Part shown: one piece after another, positions 16,470-25,778 of the stretch
Layout: each line of letters starts with the position of its first letter
Numbering within the stretch: the first letter of the stretch is position 1
NCBI GenBank assembly: GCA_964423925.1
Contig: CAYRGQ010000017.1
Span: 1-60,298, forward strand
From: CAYRGQ01 sp964423925
GTDB lineage: Bacteria > Bacteroidota > Bacteroidia > Sphingobacteriales > Sphingobacteriaceae
DNA: 60,298 bases
Direction of reading: 5' to 3'
Program-made: the position numbers and the translations under genes
The notes under the pieces: model-generated
The model's input: only the letters and a program-made list of their open reading frames with translations
The model's database searches: none
Told to the model about the DNA's origin: nothing

Positions 16470-17459
16470 CTAATATTCGGGAAGTACGGGCTTCGTTCCC
16501 ATAATCGTATCGATTTGCACCATCACCTCGTCGGTAAGCAACGGTAGCACGTCGAGTGCTTTTAGGTTTTCCAGCAACTGCGTTTCCTTTGTCGCGCCCA
16601 GGATGGCACTGGTGACGTTAGGGTTGCGGATGCACCATGCGATCGAGAGAAGGGTTAGCGATGTGCCCAGTTCATTGGCAAACGCCTGCAGTTGGCGAAC
16701 TCTTGCCAACTTGTCGTCTTGGTAGCTTTTGTCTTTTAACCAGCCGTAGTCTTCAAGCGCCAGTCTAGACCCCTCGGGAATGCCGTCGTTATATTTTCCT
16801 GTCAACAAGCCGGACGCTAAGGGGCTCCAAATGGTGGTGCCCAAACCAAAGTTGCTGTAAATCGTGAGGTAATCGACTTCCACTTTCTGCCGGTTAAACA
16901 GGTTATACTCCGGCTGTTCTACGGCGGGTCCTTCCAAGCCGAGGCGGCCGGCCACAGCATGGGCCTCGACTATTTCGGCGGCGCTCCATTCGCTGGTCCC
17001 CCAGTAGAGGATCTTACCTTGGGCGATGAGCGTATTCATGGTGCGGACAACTTCCTCGATTGGCGTTTGTTTGTCTGGCCGATGGCAATAGTACAAGTCC
17101 AGATAGTCTACTTGCAAACGCTGGAGGGCTTCGTCGCAGGCTTCGACCACATGCTTTCGGCTCAGCCCGTATTGGTTGGGTTTCTTCTCTTTACCGCGCC
17201 AGCCGAAAAATACCTTGCTCGACACCACGTAGGAACTGCGTTCCCAATTTTTTGCTTTCAAGACGCGGCCCATCATTTCCTCAGACTGGCCACCGGAATA
17301 GACTTCCGCATTGTCAAAAAAGTTGATGCCGGCGTCGTAGGCGATGCCCATCAGTCGGTCGCTAATGCCGTCGTCAATCTGGCGGGCAAAGGTAACCCAA
17401 GACCCAAAGGACAACACGCTTAATTGCAGGCCGGTACGGCCCATTCTTCGATATTCCAT
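16470..17459 (-). CDS. Aldo/keto reductase, potassium-channel beta-subunit-like
   Basis: The 329-residue product is a TIM-barrel NADPH-dependent oxidoreductase. The catalytic set is visible: Asp and Tyr in FFDNAEVYSGGQSEEMMG, Lys in YVVSSKVFFG, and His in DLYYCHRPD. The start MEYRRMGRTGLQLSVLSFGS and the cofactor region AWCIRNPNVTSAILGATKE match the AKR group related to the Kv-beta subunits and E. coli YghZ. Such enzymes reduce aldehydes such as methylglyoxal. The frame is open upstream to 17540, but the ATG at 17459 gives the conserved N terminus. It converges on the LytTR gene with an 8-nt gap and is divergent from the MalY-type gene. Confidence 0.94.
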   Translation of the reverse strand: MEYRRMGRTGLQLSVLSFGSWVTFARQIDDGISDRLMGIAYDAGINFFDNAEVYSGGQSEEMMGRVLKAKNWERSSYVVSSKVFFGWRGKEKKPNQYGLSRKHVVEACDEALQRLQVDYLDLYYCHRPDKQTPIEEVVRTMNTLIAQGKILYWGTSEWSAAEIVEAHAVAGRLGLEGPAVEQPEYNLFNRQKVEVDYLTIYSNFGLGTTIWSPLASGLLTGKYNDGIPEGSRLALEDYGWLKDKSYQDDKLARVRQLQAFANELGTSLTLLSIAWCIRNPNVTSAILGATKETQLLENLKALDVLPLLTDEVMVQIDTIMGTKPVLPEY

Positions 17460-17719
17460 AGTTGAAAAAGTCTGTAAGTATGTCAACGAATTTAAGGAAA
17501 CAATCTGGAAAGTCCTAGGCGATACGCCATCTGGATTCACCGGTCCCCACCGGAAAACGCTCTCAAATGTCGTGCGTCTGACCCGCTGGCGCCAAGGATT
17601 TCGTCTTGAAGGGGCGTGTTTTGGTAGGAAATAAAGAAAACCTTCTTTTTTCCGATAAAGTTTAATTTGCTTTGAATCGAATTCGCCGCAGCGGGCGGAG
17701 GGTTAGACGAGATAAAGCT

Positions 17720-18937
17720 ATGTATAATTTTGACGAGATTATCAACCGTGCCGGCACCAACAGTGTCAGCCAAGAGGGGTGGAAGCGCATCAAGTTCAGT
17801 TCTGTTGATGAAGCGGCATTCGATTATCCGCCCGAGGAGATGATTCGGATGTGGGTTGCCGATATGGAATTCGCGACACCTCCGCCAATTTTGGACGCGA
17901 TACGCGCCCGCCTCGACCAACGACTACTAGGATATTCGCAAATCTATGATCTGGCGTATTACTCAACACTCGTACGATGGTTTGCGACGCGCCATGGCTG
18001 GGAAATCGATCCGGATACGGTGGTCTCCACGCCCGGTATCGTCCCAGCCCTCAATCGGCTCGTGCCCATGCTGGTCGGCCGAGACGAACGAATCCTCATT
18101 TGTACCCCATCCTATGCACCCTTTCAGCGCGCGGGCGACCTCCACAATCGTGAGGTTCTCACGAGTAAGCTCGTGCGTCAAGGCAATCGCTTCATCATGG
18201 ATATGGCCGATTTGGAAGCCAAAATTACTAACCCGGCCCATAGAGTCAAGGTATTTATCCTTTGCAATCCGCATAATCCTACCGGCCGAGCGTGGTCAGA
18301 CGACGAATTGCGCCATTTGGGGGAACTCTGCTTCAAGCACGACGTGTGGATCATTTCGGACGAAGTCCACTGCGACCTGTTGCGGATCGGAGTACAGCAC
18401 ACCCCGCTTATGCGAATTTTCCCGCACGAGTCGCGGATCATCGCCTGTATCTCACCAAGTAAGACGTTCAACTTGGCGGGCAATCTGCTGGCGCACCTTG
18501 TCATCAAAGAGCCGGCCGTGAGGCGTGCGTGGCTTCGGCAATATGGCGAAGTACTCTCACCGCTGAGTATCGCCGCTGTACAAGCGGCCTACGGCGATTG
18601 CGGGCCCTGGTTAGATGATATGAGACGCTACTTGGACGATAGTTTTCGTTTGTTTGAGACCTTGCTTGCCACACGCCTACCGTTAGCGCGCTTCGCGATA
18701 CCGGAGGCAACCTACCTGGCGTGGGTGGATTTAAGCGCTTACGCCAGAAAGTTAGCGGCTGGGCAGGATTTCGCGACCTTATTCGCTACTAAGGCGGGCG
18801 TGTTAGTCGAAGACGAAAGCAGCTTTGTGCGGGATGGGGAAGGTTATGTCCGGATGAACTTGGCCTGTCCGCAGTCGCTAATCAAAACTGCGGTAGCACG
18901 TATTGATCGTGTCTTGGCCGCTGAGGGGATGCACTGA
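17720..18937 (+). CDS. MalY/PatB-type PLP-dependent cystathionine beta-lyase
   Basis: The 405-residue product belongs to fold-type I PLP enzymes. MWVADMEFATPPPILDAI near residue 35, NPHNPTGRAWSDDEL, IISDEVHCDLL and the PLP lysine in SPSKTFNLAGN are all typical of the MalY/PatB group. These enzymes split the C-S bond of cystathionine, cysteine or related thioethers, giving pyruvate, ammonia and a thiol. The physiological substrate is not readable from sequence. The ATG at 17720 gives MYNFDEIINRAGTNSVSQEGWKR, the usual start. The gene stands alone; pyrR follows 118 nt later with a possible own -7 box. Confidence 0.94.
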   Translation: MYNFDEIINRAGTNSVSQEGWKRIKFSSVDEAAFDYPPEEMIRMWVADMEFATPPPILDAIRARLDQRLLGYSQIYDLAYYSTLVRWFATRHGWEIDPDTVVSTPGIVPALNRLVPMLVGRDERILICTPSYAPFQRAGDLHNREVLTSKLVRQGNRFIMDMADLEAKITNPAHRVKVFILCNPHNPTGRAWSDDELRHLGELCFKHDVWIISDEVHCDLLRIGVQHTPLMRIFPHESRIIACISPSKTFNLAGNLLAHLVIKEPAVRRAWLRQYGEVLSPLSIAAVQAAYGDCGPWLDDMRRYLDDSFRLFETLLATRLPLARFAIPEATYLAWVDLSAYARKLAAGQDFATLFATKAGVLVEDESSFVRDGEGYVRMNLACPQSLIKTAVARIDRVLAAEGMH

Positions 18938-19014
18938 GCGATTGGCGCTTCCCGAGGTGGCCGCTTCTTCAATAAAAGTTGGCGTTCGCCCTCAGCAAAG
19001 CGCGAAAATTTTAG

Positions 19015-19022
19015 TAGGTTTG
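19015..19022 (+). promoter_or_regulatory. Possible -7 box upstream of pyrR
   Basis: TAGGTTTG fits the -7 element fully and lies 33 nt before the pyrR ATG. No TTG occurs at the proper distance upstream, so the promoter is only half supported. Confidence 0.4.
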
Positions 19023-19055
19023 TCCAGTTTTTCCAGCAATGCAAAGCCTTTTCTG

Positions 19056-19607
19056 ATGAAGCAATCTGTACTACTAGACGGCCAGAAATTCCAGGTTACC
19101 ATCCAGCGTTTGTGCCATCAGTTAATCGAAAACCACAACGATTTTAGCGATGCGGTGATTATTGGGATCCAACCGCGCGGGATTTTTCTGGGCCGCAAAA
19201 TCAAGGCCGAGCTGCAGCGTATCCTACCTGTGGACGACATACCATACGGAGAGCTGGACATCACGTTTTTTCGAGACGATTTCCGCAGAAAGGGGAGCGG
19301 CCCGCTCGTACCCAGCAGTACGAACATTGATTTTATCGTAGAAGGAAAAAAAGTCATCCTTATGGACGACGTTTTGTGGACGGGGCGGACGATTCGTGCC
19401 GCCATGGACGCGCTCCAGGCCTTCGGTAGGCCGGCGAAGATTGAGCTGATGGTGCTGGTGGATCGGCGCTTTTTCAGGCAACTGCCCATAGAACCCGATT
19501 ACATTGGCATTCAGGTCGATTCGATCGACTCCCAAAAGGTAATCGTCAACTGGGAAGAAACAGAAAATCGCGACAGCATCACGCTCATCACGGAGAAAGA
19601 TAGTTAA
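19056..19607 (+). CDS. pyrR: PyrR: pyrimidine operon regulator / uracil phosphoribosyltransferase
   Basis: The 183-residue product has the size and order of PyrR. QRLCHQLIENHNDF is followed by IIGIQPRGIFLGRKI (pyrophosphate loop), LDITFFRDDFRRKG, and the PRPP motif VILMDDVLWTGRTIRAAMDAL. VDRRFFRQLPIEPDYIG is near the C terminus. PyrR converts uracil and PRPP to UMP and, in Firmicutes, binds pyr mRNA leaders. Whether it regulates RNA here is unknown; no PyrR-type hairpin was found before it or before pyrB. The ATG at 19056 is chosen because the upstream frame has no family similarity. It precedes pyrB by 42 nt. Confidence 0.95.
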   Translation: MKQSVLLDGQKFQVTIQRLCHQLIENHNDFSDAVIIGIQPRGIFLGRKIKAELQRILPVDDIPYGELDITFFRDDFRRKGSGPLVPSSTNIDFIVEGKKVILMDDVLWTGRTIRAAMDALQAFGRPAKIELMVLVDRRFFRQLPIEPDYIGIQVDSIDSQKVIVNWEETENRDSITLITEKDS

Positions 19608-19649
19608 GTTAAGAATATAGCGCAGATCGGATTCGATATTCTACCAAAA

Positions 19650-20588
19650 ATGGCCGCATCAACACAGCAAATCAGTACGAAGCACCTGCTCGGCATTAAG
19701 GATCTCACTGAAAATGATATCCAACTTATCTTTGAAACGGCGGATAACTTCAAGGATGTTTTAAACCGCCCCATTAAGAAAGTGCCCTCGCTTCGGGACA
19801 TCACCATTGCCAATGTTTTTTTTGAGAACTCGACGCGTACGCGGCTGTCATTTGAGCTAGCGGAGAAGCGGCTGTCGGCCGATACGATCAACTTTGCGGC
19901 TTCTTCCTCATCCGTGAGCAAAGGCGAGACATTGGTGGATACCGTCAACAACATCTTGGCAATGAAGGTCGACATGGTGGTTATGCGCCATCCGTACGCG
20001 GGTGCGGGCGTGTTCCTGAGTAAGCATGTGAATGCCCAGATCGTAAATGCCGGCGACGGTGCCCACGAACATCCCACGCAGGCTTTGCTCGACGCGTTTT
20101 CCATCCGGGAACAATATGGCGACGTGGCAGGCAAAAAAGTGGCCATCATCGGGGATATCCTTCATTCGCGCGTGGCACTGTCCAACATCCTCTGTTTGCA
20201 GAAGTTAGGCGCTGAGGTCATGGTCTGTGGTCCCACCACGTTAATTCCACGGTATATCAGCGCACTGGGCGTCCGCGTTGAGCACGATCTAAATAAGGCT
20301 TTGGCATGGTGCGATGTTGCAAATATGCTACGTATCCAGCTTGAACGCCAAGATATCGCGTATTTCCCATCCCTACGCGAGTACACCATGCTGTTTGGTC
20401 TCAATCGCCAGCTGCTCGACAGTCTGGACAAAAAGATTACCATCATGCACCCGGGTCCGATTAACCGGGGGGTGGAGATTACCAGCGATGTGGCCGACAG
20501 CAAACAATCAATCATTCTCGATCAAGTAGAGAATGGGGTGGCTATCCGCATGGCCGTCCTGTACCTACTGGCGGGGCAGCGGGGCTAG
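19650..20588 (+). CDS. pyrB: Aspartate carbamoyltransferase catalytic subunit
   Basis: The 312-residue product contains the carbamoyl-phosphate signature FFENSTRTRLSFELAEKRL, the loop with SSSSVSKGETLVDT, MRHPYAGAG, and the HPTQALLDAFSIRE motif. The C-terminal MHPGPINRGVEI block completes the active site. It condenses carbamoyl phosphate and aspartate in the first committed step of pyrimidine synthesis. It follows pyrR at 42 nt, which suggests cotranscription. No pyrI gene for a regulatory subunit is adjacent. All active-site segments are present. Confidence 0.98.
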   Translation: MAASTQQISTKHLLGIKDLTENDIQLIFETADNFKDVLNRPIKKVPSLRDITIANVFFENSTRTRLSFELAEKRLSADTINFAASSSSVSKGETLVDTVNNILAMKVDMVVMRHPYAGAGVFLSKHVNAQIVNAGDGAHEHPTQALLDAFSIREQYGDVAGKKVAIIGDILHSRVALSNILCLQKLGAEVMVCGPTTLIPRYISALGVRVEHDLNKALAWCDVANMLRIQLERQDIAYFPSLREYTMLFGLNRQLLDSLDKKITIMHPGPINRGVEITSDVADSKQSIILDQVENGVAIRMAVLYLLAGQRG

Positions 20589-20944
20589 TAATTTTCGCTT
20601 GTAAAAGCGTCTCGTTCAGCGCGTAACAAAGACTCCGTCTAGCGCGCGAAAAGCGCGTCGGGAGTTATTAACACATGTTAGGAACTTTTGAGGAAAACTA
20701 TTTGGGTAACCGCTAAATTAGTGTGTTAATTTGGAGTTACTGTGTGGTGTGGTCTCAATTTTGCTTATGTAAGCGCGATGTTTTAGGCGCCCCTGGCGAG
20801 TGGAACGTAGGTGTCCAATGCAGGCAAACAAGCGGTTAATCGTCTTGATTTGTAGGTAGTTAAGGGTTGTTTTTTATAAACGCCATTGTGGAGCTTAAAG
20901 CGGAGACCCAGTATAAATAAGCATGACAAATCGAGGTTTTGGTA
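20589..20944. other. 356-bp intergenic region with several imperfect dyads
   Basis: No convincing gene is visible. ACTCC (20632-20636) pairs with GGAGT (20661-20665) and inside it GCGCGC (20642-20647) pairs with GCGCGT (20653-20658), giving a hairpin 44 nt after pyrB. It lacks a T tract, so it is not a clear terminator. A short dyad GCTTA/TAAGC lies at 20763-20774. No full promoter for the downstream operon was found. Confidence 0.5.
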
Positions 20945-23900
20945 ATGGAAGTAAAGCGGAATATGTTAAAAAAGGTTAATTGGATTGGTTTGGCGTTGTG
21001 CTTGGCGCTCTCCACTGCCGAAGCGCAACAGAGTGCATGGCAAGAGATAAACGAAGCATATCGTACGGGGATGGAGTTGTATGAGCGTAGAAAATACGCG
21101 TCGGCAGCGGCGCAATTCGACAAGGTGGAGGCCCTGCGTACCGAGTCCACGATCCAAGGTGACGAGCATAGCGAGCTGGCCCTCATTCGGGAGAATGCCC
21201 GGTTTTACCAAGCGATATGCGCCCTGGAGCTGGGGGAGGTGGATGCGGAAGAGCAGTTCCTAAAATACATCCGCGATTTTCCCGCTAGCGCGAATGCGAA
21301 GGCCGCCTACTTCCAGGTGGGCCGCTCGTATTTCGATAAGCGCGACTACGAAAAGACGTTGGAATGGTTCGGTAAGCTGGACAGCCGCAACCTTGCTGGA
21401 CGGGAGAATACGGAATTCAGGTTCAAGCAAGGGTATGCGCTTTTTATGACGGGTAAATATGCGGAAGCGAAGCCCTTGTTTCGCGGATTGAAAGATGAGA
21501 ATAACAGCTTTACCGAGGCATCCATCTACTATTACGCTTATTTGTCTTACCTCGACGGCGAATTTAAGACTGCTCTGCAGGAATTCGAGCGTCTCAAGGG
21601 ATCCCGTACCTACGAAAATAGCTATCCCTATTACATTACGGCCTTGTATTTCCTGGACGGACGCTATCAAGACGTACTCGACTACGCCTTGCCTATCCTT
21701 GACCGTACGACACAGGAAAACGAGACGGAGATGATGCGTATCCTGGGTGCGACGTACTTTGCGCTCAACGATCTGGACAAGGCAGAGCAATACTACGATC
21801 AGTTTCAGGCGCGCGATCAAGGCGCTACGCAAAACAACCAAGACAGCTACCAAATCGGATACATTGCCTACCAAAACGAGGACTACGAAAAAGCCATTCT
21901 CGAACTCGAGAAAATGGACGAGCCTGATGCGTATTATCAGAGTGCGATGATCGCCTTGGGGGATGCGTTCCTCAAAGTGGGGAATAAGCAGAGCGCGCGG
22001 AATGCATTCTTCCGTGCCTCCAAACTTGATTTCGACCCGGCGCTAAAGGAAGAGGGTTTGTACAATTATGCGAAACTATCTTACGAGTTAGAGTTTCATC
22101 AAGTCGGCCTAGCGGCTATTGAGGAATACATGGCTACTTATCCGAATTCTAGTCGTCATGAAGAAGCAAGAATTATCCATGCGGAGGCCTTGCTCAGCAC
22201 GAGTAACTACCGTGCGGCCGTCGATATCCTGGAGGATATGCCCCGCCGAACGCCTGAAGCCAACGCTGCTTACCAAAAGGTGACCTACTACCGAGGTCTG
22301 GAGTTTTACAATGAACGCGCGTTCGAAAATGCCATATCGATGTTCATGCGATCGGAGAGCCATCCCATCGATCAGGAAATCCTAGCCTTGGCTACCTACT
22401 GGAAAGCCGAAGCCATGTATGAAGTGCGGAAATTCGGCGAGGCGGTCGAAAACTTTAGCAAGTTCCTTCGGCTGCCTGGTGCGCGCGATACGGAGGTGTT
22501 CAGCTATGCGAACTATGCGCTTGCGTACGCTGCCTTCAGGAATGATAATTATAATACATCGGCCAACTATTTTGAGCGTTTCTTAGCTACCGGAGGAAGC
22601 AGTATCGATAACAATACCCGTAATGACGCCATCGCGCGTTTGGGCGACTCGTACTTTTCACTGCGCAACTACAGCCGAGCCATGCAATATTACGACCGCT
22701 TGATCAGCTCGCGCTCATCCAGCCAAGACTATGCCTTGTTCCAGCGTGGCATCATACAGGGGCTACTGGGCGATAACCAAGCTAAGTTAGCTACGTTGCG
22801 CTCCGTAGTGGAGCAGTTCCCCAATTCAAATTATGCAGACGATGTCGCGTTCGAGGTTCCTTATACTTACTTCGTGATGGGCGACTACGAGACGGCTATC
22901 GACGGGCTTTACAAAATGGTGGAAGCTTATCCGCAGAGTAGTTACGTGCCGCGGGCTTTGGTGACGATCGGTCTCGTACACTATAACAATGATAACAATG
23001 ACGAGGCAATGGCCGCATTCCAACGCGTGGTGGAACAGCATTCCACCACGGACGAGGCACGTCAGGCATTGCGTTCGATCGAGAATATTTACTTGGACCG
23101 CGGTGACGCTACGGGCTATATCAACTACGCCACGACCACGAATATCGGCGACCTGACCAAAGCCGAGCAGGACAACCTGGCATTCCAGGCGGCGAACACG
23201 CTGTTCCTGCGTGGCGAGTTTGAGAACGCTATTTTGGCCGTAAACGCGTACTTCGATAAGTTTCCTAGTCCAATCCAGGAAAAACACGCCCGTTTTATCC
23301 GCGCGGAAAGCATGTTCCGGACCGGTAAGCCCCGCGAGGCGCTCCACGACTTCAATATCATCCTCAACGACTGGACCAGTGCCTACACGGAGCGCACTTT
23401 GCTCAGTGTATCAGAACTGTACCTGGGCTTGGAAGAGTATAACGAGGCCATTGCGCACCTCAAGAAGTTAGAGCTAACATCCGAATACAAAGCCAACTAC
23501 GGCTATGCGGTGAATAACCTCATGATAGCCTACTTCAAGATTGACGATCTGGATCAAACCCTGCTCTATGCCGATCTGGTGAAGAATTACGACCGTGCTT
23601 CTGAAGAGGAGATTGCCAACGCTCACTTGCATACGGCAAGGGTTCTTCTACGCCGCGGCGACATGGAGAACGCCACGAAGGAGCTGAATCTGGCCGCATT
23701 GAAGAGCCAAACCGTCGTGGGAGCGGAAGCACGCTTCTGGGTAGGGCAGTTGCAATACGAGGCAAAAGACTACGAAAAGGCGATGGCGTCCGCCTTCGAC
23801 GTGATCAACAACATGGGCTCGCACGACTACTGGGTGGCCCGGAGCTTTATACTCCTAGGCGATGTGTATGCCGCGCAGGGCGATACTTTCCAGGCGCGCA

Positions 23901-24001
23901 GCACATTAGAAAGCGTCATTGATAATTACGAAAGCGATGACGAAGAGGATGACATCATCCTTTCGGCCAAGGAGCGTTTACAGAAATTGAGCAGACAGTA
24001 A
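20945..24001 (+). CDS. Large exported tetratricopeptide repeat protein
   Basis: The product is about 1018 residues: a signal peptide (LKKVNWIGLALCLALSTAEAQ) followed by TPR-type repeats over almost the full length. Recurring patterns include YERRKYASAAAQFDKVEAL, YFDKRDYEKTLEWFGKLDS, NYNTSANYFERFLATGGS and LFLRGEFENAILAVNAYFDK. Tyr, Asp, Asn and Glu are frequent between helices. It is likely a periplasmic or outer-membrane-associated scaffold. The ATG at 20963 would give a shorter, more typical signal peptide and may be the true start. It opens a seven-gene run that includes an outer-membrane barrel, ExbB/ExbD/TonB and folC. A role together with the barrel protein (13 nt downstream) is inferred from the close spacing. 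Confidence 0.92.
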   Translation: MEVKRNMLKKVNWIGLALCLALSTAEAQQSAWQEINEAYRTGMELYERRKYASAAAQFDKVEALRTESTIQGDEHSELALIRENARFYQAICALELGEVDAEEQFLKYIRDFPASANAKAAYFQVGRSYFDKRDYEKTLEWFGKLDSRNLAGRENTEFRFKQGYALFMTGKYAEAKPLFRGLKDENNSFTEASIYYYAYLSYLDGEFKTALQEFERLKGSRTYENSYPYYITALYFLDGRYQDVLDYALPILDRTTQENETEMMRILGATYFALNDLDKAEQYYDQFQARDQGATQNNQDSYQIGYIAYQNEDYEKAILELEKMDEPDAYYQSAMIALGDAFLKVGNKQSARNAFFRASKLDFDPALKEEGLYNYAKLSYELEFHQVGLAAIEEYMATYPNSSRHEEARIIHAEALLSTSNYRAAVDILEDMPRRTPEANAAYQKVTYYRGLEFYNERAFENAISMFMRSESHPIDQEILALATYWKAEAMYEVRKFGEAVENFSKFLRLPGARDTEVFSYANYALAYAAFRNDNYNTSANYFERFLATGGSSIDNNTRNDAIARLGDSYFSLRNYSRAMQYYDRLISSRSSSQDYALFQRGIIQGLLGDNQAKLATLRSVVEQFPNSNYADDVAFEVPYTYFVMGDYETAIDGLYKMVEAYPQSSYVPRALVTIGLVHYNNDNNDEAMAAFQRVVEQHSTTDEARQALRSIENIYLDRGDATGYINYATTTNIGDLTKAEQDNLAFQAANTLFLRGEFENAILAVNAYFDKFPSPIQEKHARFIRAESMFRTGKPREALHDFNIILNDWTSAYTERTLLSVSELYLGLEEYNEAIAHLKKLELTSEYKANYGYAVNNLMIAYFKIDDLDQTLLYADLVKNYDRASEEEIANAHLHTARVLLRRGDMENATKELNLAALKSQTVVGAEARFWVGQLQYEAKDYEKAMASAFDVINNMGSHDYWVARSFILLGDVYAAQGDTFQARSTLESVIDNYESDDEEDDIILSAKERLQKLSRQ

Positions 24002-24014
24002 GAGACTACAGACT

Positions 24015-25754
24015 ATGAGATTGGATAGCATGATGCGCAGGGAATATTGGATGACAGTGTTGTTGTTGGGGGCGGGTGTATTCGCCTTTGCCCAACAGGA
24101 GGAGGAGCAGGAAAACCGGGTACGGCGCGCCACCACCATTGACTCGATTGACGTCGTCAGGGATTACCGGCCGATTTTAGCCGATGCGGTTAAGATACGC
24201 CGCAGCCCAGATATGACCAACAAGCGCGAATATCAACCCAAGCTGACGTATAACATCCTGGACAAGAAACTCGACATCACGACGGGTACCAAGCAATTGA
24301 CCCTTCAGGAGATGCCGTATACCCGACCAGAAGATGTCCTGCCCAACTATGTTAAAATCGGCGCGGGCAACTTCAATACCTTACTGGGTGAGGTGTATCT
24401 AAGCACCGACCAGTTTGCGGACGCGCGGTTGGGTGCTTATGTTAAGCATTTGGGCCAACGCGGCTCGTTGGAAGCCCAACGCTATTCGCAGCAGCAAATC
24501 GGTGTTTTTGGTCGCAAAACACTGCCTCAGGTAACTCTTAATGGCGAGGTAGGTTATAACCGCTACGCGACCGGATTCTACGGCGTGATAGTCGATGAAG
24601 GCGGAGTTAATTTAAACCCTAATCCGGCCAAGCAAGCCTTTAATGACATCTTCCTCTCTGGCGAGGTGGTGAGCAATTATGATCCGACTCGTACGGATGA
24701 CATGAGCTATTCGGCCAAGCTGGATGGCTATGCCTACAGCAACGCTTTTCAAGCAAAGGAAAACTCCTTTGCCATTAGCGGTTACCTGAATAGGCGTATC
24801 AACGCGTTCAACGTGGGTGCAAACGTTTCGGCGGATTTCACGACCGTGTCGGACGAAGCATACGATATCGCCAATCACATTGCCCGGTTGAATCCGTATT
24901 TCCGGTTTAAGGGTGATAATTACAACGTAACATTGGGGGCCAATTTGGTCGCGGAATTTGGCGACCGCCAGCGCACTAATATTTTCCCTTCCGCAGAGGT
25001 TGATTTTGCGCTTATCCCAGAGTATGCCCATATTTTCGGCGGAATAACCGGAGATATCAATAAGACGTCGTTCCGCGAATTGTCCAAAGAAAATCCGTTC
25101 TTGGCCCCGAATATCCAGATCGAAAATTCGGTAGACCGGATGCACATTTTCGGTGGCATTAAAGGCAATGCTGGGGCTACCTTCGGCTATAAGGTACACG
25201 CGTTCTACCGCCGTGTCGAAAGTCTTCCGCTTTTTGTGAATAGCCAAAGCGCTCCCCACCAGTTCGGTTTGATTTACGACGACTTGGAGGAATCCAGCAC
25301 GATCGTGGGCTTGGAAGGTGAGGTGAACCTTCGCGTTTCTGAGACGGTGAGTCTGGGAGGAAAGTTGAATCTTAACGAATATGACCTGAAAAACGAAGAA
25401 CAAGCCTGGTTTCTGCCTAAAATGCGCGTATCTGCCAATACGCGGATCAATATCAGTGAGAAGCTCTATATTAACGGTGAACTGCTATTTAATGGCCTGA
25501 CATACGGCAAGGTTTACGATGCACCCCTTACAACGACGCCAGATGAACCAGGTCTCTTCGCTCAAGACTTGACGGGCAGGAGAGTGTCTATTCCGGCATT
25601 TGCCGACATTGGCGCGGGGGCCGAGTACAGGGTCAACAATCAAATTGGTATTTACATCCGGGCCAACAATTTGCTCGGCAACGACTATGAGCGCTACTTG
25701 TATTATCCGCGCTTAGGGCTCAACGTGATTGGTGGCATTAATTTCTCATTTTAA
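24015..25754 (+). CDS. TonB-dependent-receptor-like outer-membrane beta-barrel protein, no plug seen
   Basis: The 579-residue product has a signal peptide (ending near VFAFAQ) and a charged linker, then alternating beta strands with frequent Gly, Tyr, Asn and aromatic girdle residues, for example YVKHLGQRGSLEAQRY and VSLGGKLNLNEYDL. It ends in LGLNVIGGINFSF, with a terminal Phe as in outer-membrane proteins. It resembles the barrel half of TonB-dependent receptors, but a separate plug domain and TonB box are not obvious and the length is short for a full receptor. It sits between the large TPR protein and the HU-SPOR protein, close to ExbB/ExbD/TonB genes. A substrate cannot be predicted. Confidence 0.85.
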   Translation: MRLDSMMRREYWMTVLLLGAGVFAFAQQEEEQENRVRRATTIDSIDVVRDYRPILADAVKIRRSPDMTNKREYQPKLTYNILDKKLDITTGTKQLTLQEMPYTRPEDVLPNYVKIGAGNFNTLLGEVYLSTDQFADARLGAYVKHLGQRGSLEAQRYSQQQIGVFGRKTLPQVTLNGEVGYNRYATGFYGVIVDEGGVNLNPNPAKQAFNDIFLSGEVVSNYDPTRTDDMSYSAKLDGYAYSNAFQAKENSFAISGYLNRRINAFNVGANVSADFTTVSDEAYDIANHIARLNPYFRFKGDNYNVTLGANLVAEFGDRQRTNIFPSAEVDFALIPEYAHIFGGITGDINKTSFRELSKENPFLAPNIQIENSVDRMHIFGGIKGNAGATFGYKVHAFYRRVESLPLFVNSQSAPHQFGLIYDDLEESSTIVGLEGEVNLRVSETVSLGGKLNLNEYDLKNEEQAWFLPKMRVSANTRINISEKLYINGELLFNGLTYGKVYDAPLTTTPDEPGLFAQDLTGRRVSIPAFADIGAGAEYRVNNQIGIYIRANNLLGNDYERYLYYPRLGLNVIGGINFSF

Positions 25755-25778
25755 CAAAGGGGAACGGAAGGGCTGAAG

